Part shown: positions 36,651 through 48,484 of the stretch, piece after piece | Position numbering within the stretch: position 1 is the stretch's first letter | How the letters are laid out: each line of letters opens with the position of its first letter | Origin: Marchantia polymorpha subsp. ruderalis | Lineage: Eukaryota > Streptophyta > Marchantiopsida > Marchantiales > Marchantiaceae | Length of the DNA: 64,000 bases | Direction of reading: 5' to 3' | Assembly (NCBI GenBank): GCA_037833965.1 | Contig: AP031357.1 | Coordinates: 16,202,001 to 16,266,000 of the forward strand | The notes under the pieces: generated by a model | What the model was told of the DNA's origin: nothing | Seen by the model: the letters and a program-made list of their open reading frames with translations, nothing else | The model's database searches: none | Made by a program: the position numbers and the translations under genes

Positions 36651-39247
36651 TGAGTGGAAACGATGCCAAAGCTGCATCGACGTCACCAAAGAGTAACAAA
36701 GCCTCTAATACCCTCCTTGCAGATACTCGTCTAGAAGTTTTAAAACAGCAGACAAGAGTCCTGCATCATGGACTTAGAGATCATTAGGGTTGAAAAAGAC
36801 CAAAGAGTTAGAGTGTATACTTGTCTTAACGCGCCAGTGGAACCTTGAGGAGTATAGTAAATAAGTCACAATTGAAGGTATGAACAAAGCAGGGCAACAA
36901 CCCCCTAGTGATATTGTAGGGCAAGTCCGTACTGCTTGTCATGTTGCAAAGTGCCCTCCCACAATACTGGCCCACAAGGACCTGCCGAGACCACAACGCA
37001 CACGGTCATCTGAGGCTTTCATGATCAGTTGTGAAAGGGGCTTGTGATTTCCAGTATACTTTCCACTGATGCGGTTTCTGCAAGCAAGTATGTTGCACAT
37101 GATTTTTGCCAGCATGTATTCCTGTGGACCAACAACTCAAGTTCTTCTGAGGCACGATGAGAAGTGATATTTGGTGTTATGGAGTGGCTTTTTGCTGCAA
37201 TATCGATGGTGGCAAAGCAGATCCGGTGCCAGCACACCCAACTGCATTTTCCCAGAAGTGCTACGTACTATGTATACCTTTAGGGCGCCGTACAAGTTTC
37301 GCAAAAATGTAAACAAAAATTGGTATTGAAGTCATAATACATTGTGATACTGTACTGCACTTCGTTCTTTTGCGTGTCTAAACCGGCATATTGTCGTATA
37401 AATATGACATATTGTTAATAAAGTGTTGGCCTAGATAGACAAAGGAATAGGGTCAAAACGACCTAGTACCACAATGCAATGTCAAAATGATACAATGACA
37501 AGAACGTGTCCATATTAGAGAAGTCGAAATATATTAATTCAAAATCTCATTTCCTACGCACAACGCAATATTTTGTATCTGCATTGATTTTAAATTTGAC
37601 GTACTTACATACAAAATCTCGTATTCTCTGGAAAAGAAGTCATATATATATATATGGAGGTGTGTAAAAATCTAGTGATGAATATTTGTTTTAGTCTTCA
37701 CTAATCCTAGAAACACTGCCAATTATTACTTCACGTTTGGTGGACTATTTAGCCCTGCACAACTGTTAATTTGTGCTCAATCAAGAACACGCTTACCCCA
37801 AAATATAGTTTATAACCCAAAATAGCCTAATAAAGTTTAATTTATAGCAATCTTCATACTCTGGCGGCACTAAAAACCAAGTAGGTTTAAATTAATTCGT
37901 TCATTTCAATAAAATTGTATGTCGTGTCCATAGAAGTTTTTTTCTAGAAACAAAGGAGTAGTTGCCCTAAATGGTGCTGAGTTGTTCTGTGAGCAATTGT
38001 TACACAATGAGCTTAGCGTTCGACCAACTGGCAATGACGGGGATGCAATTCAATTCTTCGCTGAAGAACACCTTTCCCGTCCTCGGGCTTATCTGATGCA
38101 CATTGTCTTCAAGTCTACGAACCTTTCCACCAATTTGTCGCCCTTTCATTCACGTCAAGAAAGGCGAAACTCGTCATGGCCATCTTATTGTTGTCCAATC
38201 ACTCCTGTGAAAAACTGAAAGCAAAAGCTCGGCTTTGGACGAGAAGTAATGAATTCAACATCAAAGCAGCGATGTTCCTACTCCAGCTTGAATTTATGGC
38301 TCCTCCTCCAATCACCTCTTGCTCCAATCACCCCTTGCACGCTACAGCGCATGGTGCACATTCTGAACAAATTGCTCCAGTCCTAGTCACATAGAACATC
38401 AACTGATTGTGCCAAAAAATCCCCAAGCGCATGCGGGCTTACACAAAGACTTGCCAAACAGTTTTACTCTTTTCAGGCATCAAATCGCGATGATGGTCGG
38501 CAAAATATCTTGTTCTCGATTGTTGAATAATGCGTTCCAAAGGCTACGAGATCCACAGAGACTGACCAACTCTACCCTACCTATTAGGTTGGACCCACGC
38601 GGCCGCATAGGTAGCCATATTTCCGGCATCGGCTCATTTGTTCGAGGGCATTTGGTCTTTTGAATCGTATGAGTGTTCTCGAAACTCAAAAGCGTGAATA
38701 GACTACGATTGTCGAATTCCATAGGAAGCTGAATAGTTTTCGTATGGCCCATAGAGTTTGTACGGGAATAAGTCCCGTCACAGTAAAATAGCTGAACATG
38801 CAGAAGCCTACCGCAAAAAGAAGGACCCCTATCTCTATCTCCCTCTCAAGTCCATCCAGCCCTAAACTATAGCGTACTCAAAAGAGAAGATCTCGAACCT
38901 GCAAGTCCGATATCAGAAGCTGAGTCTTTACTTTTGTCTCCTGTTGCTTGATTTTTAGGTCAAAATGGCGGAGGGAATTGCTAGAAAAAAGATGGGAATC
39001 AGGGGCTAGGGTTATATTTTTAGGTTACAGATCATTTGCACTCATGCTACCATGGAGATGCAGCCAGTCTTGCTTACCTACTTTCGTTTTTCCCCGGCAC
39101 ATTTGATGGAATGAAGCTCCTTCCATGATTTGACTCTCGATCTCCATGGCCTTACGCATCGATCCTACGGATCACGTTATAATCTCCTTGTGAATTGGAT
39201 GGTTCGTCGACATGGTCATCACACGCCTGACTGGTGTTTGAATTTCT
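36651..39247. other. Intergenic, no recognised gene
   Basis: Mixed composition with short ORFs only, for example 38409-38663 (+) and 38480-38752 (-) overlapping on opposite strands. There is a short (AT)n run at about 37642-37655. No conserved protein block was seen. Confidence 0.4.
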
Positions 39248-39442
39248 TTAAGTGGGATGTTCGGAGCGAATATAATTGTGACTCAATCGAGAAATGGATT
39301 GAATACAGTTTATTTGCCATTTCTTGAATGATCTGTTGGCCGTTATGTCGTCCACATAACTTCCTAACACATAGCCCTGAATAACCTGCTCAGATGTTGA
39401 CCTCTCACGTAGATCGAGATGAACCAAAGTGGTCCAGAACAT
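39248..39442 (-). mobile_element. Possible Ty1/copia RNase H remnant
   Basis: The minus-strand frame contains a block (GYVLGSYVDDITANRS) that loosely matches the Ty1/copia RNase H signature GYVDADYAGDxDxRRS in spacing and in the Gly-Tyr, Asp and Arg-Ser positions. No long terminal repeat, integrase or reverse transcriptase block is visible nearby. Only a short relic is suggested, and chance similarity is possible. Confidence 0.25.
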
Positions 39443-39868
39443 CGCCCAAAGAATATTTGATGTAAAGCTAAGATTATGTGTTTTATCTTAGCGACCAATA
39501 CGTACATTCTTTTATGTTTGGATTGTATACAACTTTCTTTCTAGTAAGTCATATTACATTTCGAATCTATATAAGGGGAAAAATTTATCTGAATAATTAG
39601 CGTTTTCTGCTAATGAATTTGCATGAAATAATCCAACTCTCTATTTAGTATTTTTTAACTGCATATAGATTATTAACTCTTCTGCACCAGCATAAATGTG
39701 AGTCCAAAAGTACGTTGTTATTAAATTTTCTTTACACATGAAATATACTTACTTATGTGATGTATTGTGTAGAAGATGCTATTTAAGTCACCCAAAAAAA
39801 TTTCATTAATTGATTCTGTCATGATAATAATATGTGATGTATAATTTAGTATGTTTAATGTTAATAAA

Positions 39869-40033
39869 GTGAAGTGCTATTTATCATTCAATTTAGACTA
39901 ATTATCACTCACCATATTATATTATACAGAGTTCTATGATTGATATGAACTATCACTATGTTTACTAATTTTAGCAGGCAAAGGGAGAGTGAGAGAAGTA
40001 GTGCACATGGGTGAGAGATAATTAATCGCTCCT
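39869..40033. mobile_element. MITE, about 165 bp, 8-bp target duplication
   Basis: Imperfect terminal inverted repeats (left contains AGTGCTATTTATCATTCA, right reverse-complemented contains GGAGCGATTAATTATCTCTC) are flanked by perfect 8-bp direct repeats TTAATAAA at 39861-39868 and 40034-40041. The left subterminal part (ATTCAATTT then TAATTATCACTCA) matches the element at 40901. There is no coding capacity. The 8-bp duplication fits hAT-type transposition. Confidence 0.7.
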
Positions 40034-40900
40034 TTAATAAAATCTATGAGTTCAGTAACATAAGTTGATTATCATAATTTGTTAGAATCTGCACATGTCA
40101 TTACTAAGGTTATATATTTTACGTTAAGCATATAGTGTCTCATATTGTGATGCTGTGATTATTCATACTTAGAATTCATCCCATTTATCTTTATCAGAGG
40201 TCCAAAAATAATGATAAAAAAAGAAATTTCTTGATAACTATATGTTGAGGAAACTCGTTTCCTTTAATGAATCACAAATATTTTTTAAGTTAATTGTAGC
40301 TCTTTTTCTATGATGAAAAACATGTCATTGATATATTGACCCTCATGTAAAAATTTACTCAGAAATCTCATGTAGTACTTTTACTTTCCTCAAGGTCAAC
40401 ATGTAGTAATACTTTCAAGCACTCATGACTTATTTCAGAATTTTTAGTCTTGAAGATGCAAGAACAAAAATATATCAATCTTAACTTAATATTCTTCTAT
40501 TTAGATAATCTACATTGAAATTTCAAATACATGATATAAAAGGAAAAATCAATCTGAGAGACTAACTTTAGATAACCCAAATTTTACAGCAGATAACAAA
40601 GAAACGAGTTGAAATTTTTGTTGATATATATTTTTATTGTAAGGATTTAAAATTATGAAGATGTAAAACCATATAAAAACTGAACGATTTTGCAAGCATT
40701 ATAAACCAAAAATTGGTAATTTAACACATATTGCTTGAGAGTTTATCATATCAAGACAAATGGTAAACTCACAAAAGATAAATGTAAAGAATATGGTTAG
40801 GATTTAGAAATTATCATCTATTATCTAACAATAATGTCACATAATGTATATTTAGAGCTTGTAGATTTTCTTTGATTACATGTATGTTATGTAGATGGTA

Positions 40901-41056
40901 GGGAGCGGTTAGTTATCACTCAATTTGGCTTAATTATCCCTCATCTTAGGATTATGTGCACGAGAAGATTATATCAGGGATCTCTAGTAAACAGAGAGGT
41001 AGCTTTGACCAATCACATAGCTTTGTTCAGTAGGGTGAGGGATAACTAGCACTCCC
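40901..41056. mobile_element. MITE, about 156 bp, related to the 39869 element
   Basis: Termini GGGAGCGGTTAGTTATCACT (left) and GGGAGTGCTAGTTATCCCTC (right, reverse-complemented) form inverted repeats of about 22 bp. The interior starts like the 39869 element (ACTCAATTTGG, TTAATTATCCCTCA). No clear target duplication remains, so it is probably older. Confidence 0.65.
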
Positions 41057-41325
41057 AAATTATAATGTTTATTTTATGTTCTTACCATTTATTTGATAAA
41101 TTTAATCAGATGATTCAAAAATTATATTTCTCATCACATATTGCAAGGGCTGGTATAGATAATAAATAAATTCTCAAATACTATCTTTTTTATTTTTGAG
41201 TTTTCTCAAATAGGGGCGAAAGTTGTGTGCTAAAGAATGAACTTTCGCCAGTGTGAATAATCTTAGGTGCAAATGCAATAAGTCAATCCTTTCTTCGAAA
41301 AATATTGATTCTTAATTTATTTTAA

Positions 41326-41751
41326 TTACAACAGAAACAGTGTGTTTGCCCAATGTGGCAGGCTGAAGAAAAATAGGACGGCGCGGAGAGAAGGTAAAAA
41401 GGCTCGATTAAAGTCAGCATTGGACAGGTAGCGATCGCTTATGATATACCAATCAGTAGATTTGAGACTGCAAGAATTTGGTTCAATCAAGCCACGATCC
41501 AGGAACACAGTATTGGAACTCTGCAAAAGTACATGAGTTATTTGACCTAAATTCAATTGTACGTCAAATGAAGAAATTACGAAGCTGACCGCAATAAAAA
41601 AGGGGAAAGGTCTTGAGCTAGAATCCATGGAGCATCGTGCGATCATTGCCATGAGTGAGAGGGAAGAACCCAATGTCCAAAACGATCCTCGAGAGGATCG
41701 CTCTGGTCTTGTCCAAACCAGTGCATTGATGTCAAGCAGGTACGAGCGCAA
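41326..41751 (-). other. Orphan ORF of 141 codons, unrecognised
   Basis: An open frame of 141 codons in a locally less AT-rich patch (41.3-41.8 kb). The N-terminal half is Ser/Arg-rich and the C-terminal half hydrophobic and Phe/Leu-rich. I recognise no domain. An overlapping plus-strand frame (41627-41809) is also open, so composition alone may explain it. Confidence 0.2.
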
Positions 41752-42429
41752 CTCAAACCGTCTGAACTTGGTTTCAGATGTTCTACAGTTCGTTCGACAT
41801 GTTCAGTAATCCGACATGGGGATAAGACATGAGGTTACAAAGAAGTAAGGAGTAGTAGGAGTCGAAGGAAGTAAGCAATATGGGGTATGACGAAGTAATA
41901 ATTGCTCTATATAATCAAAAGTGATATTTAACACATGGAAGCAATTTTACCCTTCATCCTTAATTTTGTAGTTTTAGAAGTTTCAAAAACTATAGAAGGA
42001 GTTGGTAGTGTACGATTAAAAGATACTACTTAAATATGAGAGCAGCTGGAAGCGTCTTAGTCAGGAATGGGTTCCAATTGCTCAATTTTTTTAGATAATC
42101 TAACCAACATGTCCCAAATTTAGGCAAACGTCAAGGATTAAAAGCCTCATTCAGCCTTGCTTCACAACATAATTGACTCTTAGTATGGCCCATACATGTG
42201 ACCAGTTCATATAGTATCAACTGGGCCCGACATTCATGCGAAGAAGAAAAATAGCCTACTTTGAACTTGAAATAAATAAATATTCGGTTCTACCTGTTTG
42301 CAATCCTCCTGCCAAAGTCTAATCATATGTAGCAAAATCAAACAATTCTCCTTCGGGCCAAATAGGAAATTTTAATTCTTTACTCCAAAATCAAGTTTTT
42401 TTAGAAATATAAATAAAATGTTTTTACTA

Positions 42430-42940
42430 GGGGCGTGATAAATGGACATCACCTTTTTAATACATGGACATCACCCCATGTATAACCCCAGAGTGGGAGG
42501 GCAGAGCAGCAAACTGAGGACCCGTGCCGGAATATGACTCTCTCTCTCGGAGAGGGCTGCTGGTGATGACGATGTGGGGCAGGTAGTGCTACGATCCACA
42601 ATTGCATTTCTTCATGGGAACGACAAAATTCCAAGCGAGGGACGGACACCGTCGGTAGCAATGGCTCCGATGCGGAAGAGACTTAACTTGAGGGCAGGAG
42701 CGTGGGGTGAAGAGAAGAGTTTGTGGGTCATGTTTAGTGGGTGGGCTCAAGGGAGACTCTATAGCTCTCACACCTCGCCTCTGCATTGGCCCCAGGTTAG
42801 CGGGAGTGCGAGTCAAACTTTAGAGGAAATTCCGGGCTCTACCTCCTACCTAACTACTCACACCAAATGCGTGGCGCAATCACAAGACGGAGTGGGTGAT
42901 GTCCATATATCAAAAAGTTGATGTTCATTTATCAGCACAC
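42430..42940. mobile_element. Non-autonomous inverted-repeat element, 511 bp, with 8-bp target duplication
   Basis: Terminal inverted repeats of about 45 bp (left contains GTGATAAATGGACATCACC, right reverse-complemented contains CTGATAAATGAACATCAAC; both continue into ATATGGACATCACCC-like sequence) are flanked by perfect direct repeats TTTTACTA at 42422-42429 and 42941-42948. The interior is markedly GC-rich against an AT-rich background and has overlapping frames on both strands (42574-42921 +, 42589-42816 -) without a transposase motif. The 8-bp duplication suggests a hAT-related MITE. Confidence 0.8.
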
Positions 42941-44224
42941 TTTTACTAAATGAAAACCAAATCTATGATTAAATATTTACATGAAAAACATGTCACTGAA
43001 TAAATAATATTTTTACATTATTTTCATATATTTGATTTTCATTTGATTAAGTTGAAACAATTTAATATAATATAACATGATTGAAATATTGCAAAACCTT
43101 TGGTTGCAAAAGGAAAAAAAAATCTAGTACTGTATATGCCTGAAACGATATAAAGACCCCGACGAAAAATAAGATTATGGCTTACTCTCATATATAATAA
43201 GTCATATAATTTTAACTTGGATCACACCTCGTTTTCCATTTTAGTTCCCATTTTGATATACCGTGGTAGTTTTCAGTGCTTAAAATACGTCCATCTCACC
43301 CTTTGAATATTCATTTAAAAATGGGTAGTTGAGGTATTCCTATGGTTTTTGAGCTATCACGTATTTCCAGACTTTCAGTACGGAAACTTTGTTGAAGGCC
43401 CATGGTGATGTGTACCTGGAAACAGGAATGGGAGAAAATCCCCGGAATCTGGATGTGAGTGATGAATATGTCTGGCGGCTGTCTAGTTCATCATCCCTGT
43501 CTTGCAAGTTACACAGTACACTCCTACAAATCGTTTGAGACAGTAACGTACTCATAACTCTTGACGTTCAACAAGGATTCGAACGATTTGTTGCGAGTGG
43601 ATCTTTATGAGCTTTTAAGTACCGTAGATCACAACTCCAGGTACAAACCATTGAATAGAGATAGCTGGCTTGGAGGGATGGGAGACTTTGATTTGGAGCG
43701 CTGTACGGACAACAACAGAGACTCCTCAGCATTCATAACCAGCGAAGATTGTCCTGAGATGCAGAACTCGTCCCTCAAGATGCATACTAGCAGTTTTGAG
43801 AAAAGATAGGCCAAACATACGTGATGTTGACGGGACAAGTCCCTAAGCCAGACCTCCTAAATTTTGGGATTTGTTTCCCGAATCTAAGAATTAAATCTCG
43901 CGGAGTCCATAAATTAAGTACTCATGCATGTCTTTTGGTAATATTTGTGTAATTCGAGACAAATTTGACTTTGCTGCCATTAGTAATACGCCACATACTC
44001 AAAAATTATTATAAGTTTTATTCATGTGCGTACTCTGTTTCTTGAATTCAAATTCAACTATTCGAACTTTTTTTAATAGAATATTTGAATGCAAGGTCAA
44101 GTTAATAAGAGTATTTTCAGAGTTTAAGAAGATCGCTCTGTCCAGGGCAATCGTGTTAGTTCTTTTGGAACGTGACGTCTTGCGAGGGTAGTTCAGTGAC
44201 GGTCCATCCTAGACAAGACTCTTG

Positions 44225-44271
44225 AGTTTGCACCTTTCGGTGCAAACTAAAACTTTTTATGAAAAGTTTTA
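44225..44271. repeat. Two adjoining perfect hairpins
   Basis: Stem one pairs AGTTTGCACC (44225-44234) with GGTGCAAACT (44239-44248) across TTTC. Stem two pairs TAAAACTTTT (44248-44257) with AAAAGTTTTA (44262-44271) across TATG. The right stem can also extend outward, pairing GGTG with the following CACC, so two alternative folds compete. Just downstream, the motif CTATAACCAATA is repeated at about 44283-44313. Confidence 0.75.
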
Positions 44272-45708
44272 GCACCAAAAGGTACTATAACCAATAGATG
44301 GATGCTATAACCAATACATCCATTCTCTTCGAAAGTAAATCCGAGAAAAATAGTTGAAGTTGAACACTTGTATGTTCATTATCTCTCGATGTTTATTTTC
44401 AATTAGTTCGTAATACATTTCAAAGCCCCCAAGACAAAAACGATGGTGTAAATTTAAGGAAGTTAAATCTAGACCAGGTCCATGATCGAATAATAGCATG
44501 TCTGCATCCTGTCCTTTTAGTAATTTTGGCAATATTTTGATTTACCAAAATTAGTAGAATCCATATTTTTCAATTAATCTTGATAATTATGGTAATTCCC
44601 AAGCCTTACGAGGCCTGCCCTAACCTGAGTATTTAGGTGAATGAGGCAGACGAAGGATCATGGAAGCGACAACTACTGAGAAGAAGAAACACGCACTGCA
44701 TTAACCAGACAATCATCATTACGGTAGAGTGCACACGCATTCATAAATTTGAATTATACCTTGATGTTTCGGAATCTGCCTGCAATCTGGATGATAAATA
44801 TACAAAGCAGGGAATATCTCGTGATGATGTTACTTCACTAACACTTTTTCATCCGATGTGTATTAATTGGTCGTAAAAGAACACTATCTAGTGCAAATCA
44901 ACAAAAGTTATGCTCGGGTAGATTAGTTTGTTCAATTTCGGCTTGAATAATTCGGATCTGAGTAGTTCTAGATGCGAGAAAACTTACCAAACCTTTATCA
45001 AAAAATTATAACTGGAAAATGTATGTAAGAAAAATGGAAGTCCTTTCTTTTCACATTGAATACAACCTGAGTAAATTAATAAATTGCCAATTATTTTTAC
45101 TGTCAAGCTTCACGACCTTCGCCTCGAAACATGGCGACCCTCTTATACTGTAGTACTTCCTTTAAATTGGTGATCATCAATCAGATCTTCAAAGCGAAGT
45201 AAATTCTTTAACTTAATGTATGCCTGTCTTTTAATATTTTGGTTGATATGATGATGGAATGTACTTTTACGAGTTTTTTGTAATGCTTAAATTTGGTATG
45301 CGAATATATATACTCAACTTTGTGCTTGAAAATATGAGTACAAAAAGATCGTGTGATTGAAAATACGTTTATCGCTGATTACTGCATAGCTTGTCAACCA
45401 TTACTCTTTGCGGTGACACCAAAACTCAAATGTGCAATATTTTTCTAATATAATTGATGTCGAAAATAACATTTTCAATTCTCATTATGTATACCTTTCA
45501 ATTACCTTTTGACTTAACTCACTACCGTACCATAGTCCCAGTGAAAAGATGGAAGTAATTGGGAGCAGAGAGCTAGTACAGAAGACATACAATATGTGGC
45601 AACAGTAAAAGACAACCAGAAGAGGTTTACATGATAAACAACTTTGACATTCATTTCAAATTGAGCAAAACAGATTAAGGATTCTGAATGCCACAAATTG
45701 TATCATTC

Positions 45709-45751
45709 TTTTCCGGTCATTAGGGTTTTCCGGTCATTCTTTTCCGGTCAT
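45709..45751. repeat. Short tandem repeat, TTTTCCGGTCAT x3
   Basis: Three near-identical copies of a TTTTCCGGTCAT unit in intergenic DNA, with slightly different spacers. No function is evident. Confidence 0.75.
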
Positions 45752-48484
45752 CATGGACACGCACAAACAAACGTACATGGTTTGTATCGAATCGAAGTAC
45801 TAGCATTAGGGGATACCATCAAGATTGTAAAATTGTCTGTCAGGAAGAAACAACATTTTCCTAAATAATAACACTTAAAACCTCGGCACGGAAGGAATTC
45901 CATTGAAAACAGTTGGTACTACTCGAAAACCTTCCTCCATACTAGCCGGTGTTTGGCCTTCACTCGCATTGTGGCTTCTCTTACTTCAATAATTTCATCA
46001 CAAATCATTATGTCTCCGTATGTCAGTTCAGATAATTCAGATAGATCCTCTTATTTCATCTGATTTTAGCTCTTGCTGTCACATATTATTTTCGCCGGAG
46101 GTGTTGGGGTGAGGAGATACACCATTCCAAAGTTTCATGCTAGATTGACTTCTGCTGTTCTGTGATACACTCTTGGTCAGTGATTGCCTATTTAATTGAA
46201 GGATTGTCGGTCGAAAGGTGTGAGCCGAATCACATGCTTCGTATAGTACAAATTTCACTAAAGATTTTGCTGGATAAACCTGTAGAATGGTTTTGGATTT
46301 CCGAAACGAAAATAAATAGAGACAAGTACGAAGTCTAAGTCTACGGGACGATTGTGTAGAATTGAACGTTGGCTATTTAGCCGTACTGCAAGATATTCTC
46401 TGTACCATTTCACCGAACTATAAATGGTTACCTGTACCTTCGCTGCAAAAGCAACTGAAGTTTCTCTGGCAAATGCTTAAAAAGGCCCAGTATGCACACC
46501 AATTGTCACCACTAATCGGATGTGCACCTGTTTTCTTCAGACTCTACCTTGATAAATAAGCAGACCTTTCAGTCAGAAACTGACTGGAGGGACTACAATG
46601 TCACGGCTGCTGACCGCGTTGATCTAAATGGTTTTAGTAAAGACAGGCCTGTCGAGCACGTTCAGTCAACTGCTTCTACGAATACGTTTCTCTCAGATTA
46701 TCAGCTACCACAATTATAAATTTTACAGAGCTAATTCTTGTTGCAAACAGCAAGTCATGATATAAAAAAACAAAGTTTAATTGATCATTTCTCATACTTC
46801 AAGGACCGGCACGACTGTCCTACTCTTTCACAAAACCCACTAACACCTCAAACTGAAGCTTCCACGCACTCGACACTCTGTTGGAATCAGTCGGTCCTTC
46901 AGAGAAATAGTGTCACGAGCCTAATGCAGTGAATAGACAAAAGACAATTGGAGAAACAGATTATCCGATCAGTAACTTCAATTGCGTTTAACACCAGTTA
47001 CAGTCCTGGATAGAGCGTCCAGCATAAGCCTTCAAAAATGAAAATAGATTTCACTTTATAATTGAATCTCCAAGTTGATTTAGAAACGTGAAAAGAAAGA
47101 CTAAATCCGGAACTGGGCCCCTCCTGTGGGACAAGATTCAACTATAATGCTATAAATCAGCAGTCACAACATATTTGACACAGCATATTACCTTGGGAGT
47201 GATGGAACAAGAGAAAGAGCAGATAATTTCTTCAGCGGAAATGACGATAAATAAACAAATAGTCAGAAGATGATCAAGCATCAAGAACTTAAAAGCATGT
47301 AACGATCAACTGGCCCTTCGTGAAGCGGAAGATGTATGAATGTTGCATTGGCTGCACCACAATCACAACACAATTAGAGCCTGAAGTTCCAAAGGAAAAT
47401 ACACAATTACGATAAATAGTAACTATTGATACGAGGAACAGAAGGATGACAGTGGATGCAATTAGAGAAGTCACACTGCACAGGACCTCAGCACAATGTC
47501 CTCACGGTCATTCGTACAAGTTGGGTGAGTAGTAAAGTGTGGGCATTATGTCAGAGTTCCGCTCATGAGGTTTGGACTTATCACTTCATATTTTATGCAC
47601 GTCACAGGAAGACCGTTACAAGTCAGAAAAGGGTCCACAACCAGGTTGATGTTTCTGTATGAACTAGCAAGCAGTCTTTGCCACAAGTCTCTATTCATCA
47701 CCTCTAGCATCTTCCTGACTAGCCACAATTGGACTGGCTGCTGCAGCCAGTAAACCCAACTTGTGAGAAAATTCATCGTCTTATTCATAATCTTCATACT
47801 AACAACTATATGGAGGTAACTGTATCCACGGAAGTATAAAACAAGCAGCATATTAGCCTTGTCGCAAGATAAGAACGCATACGATGGTTATCCGGTATCT
47901 TTCAACCGTGTCGGTACGATAAAGCAACTGCTTGTAACTGTTCCAGCACGTCGCTCAACCTATCACAAGATGAGCATATAAAACTTTCAACGAGAAGGAC
48001 ACAGCATTCAATACTTGTAATTTGATCTACACGTGTCGACGATTTATTACTTGAACAAATACTTGATAAAGTGCATGTATTGAGAAACCTACAGCCTATG
48101 AAGAAACTAATGGCAATAATTACTGAGCTGGACAGAAGCAATGACCTCGATGGATTCACAACATGAGCATTCCCGCAGTAAGCATTCAATCTGGCGCCTT
48201 CAACTGAATCTGTGTCCACATAATGTCCGGTCAATTGACCTCGTAGTTGCTCTAATATTCACACTTCAAGATGAACTTGATGAATTACAAGTCCACTCCG
48301 CAAACTGCAGAAACGCATGCCACTTCCGAGTCCACATCTGCATTCGAGATTGAGCTGCATAACTTTCGAAGGTTTCATTCTCTTCTTCCACAGTAAACTA
48401 CCACGCTTATCATGTATATGAAGGAGTATCTTGGGATTTCCCAGAAAAAGAATGTGGTAGAAAACTCATCGAGACGCGGTACAT

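Larger units (their letters stand above)
42949..48484. other. Intergenic, no recognised gene
   Basis: Apart from the hairpins at 44.2 kb and the short tandem repeat at 45.7 kb, no conserved coding block is visible. Short frames at 43561-43809, 46362-46719, 47546-47851 (-) and 47902-48234 (-) lack recognisable motifs. The last 200 bases probably include the 3' UTR of the downstream minus-strand gene. Confidence 0.4.
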
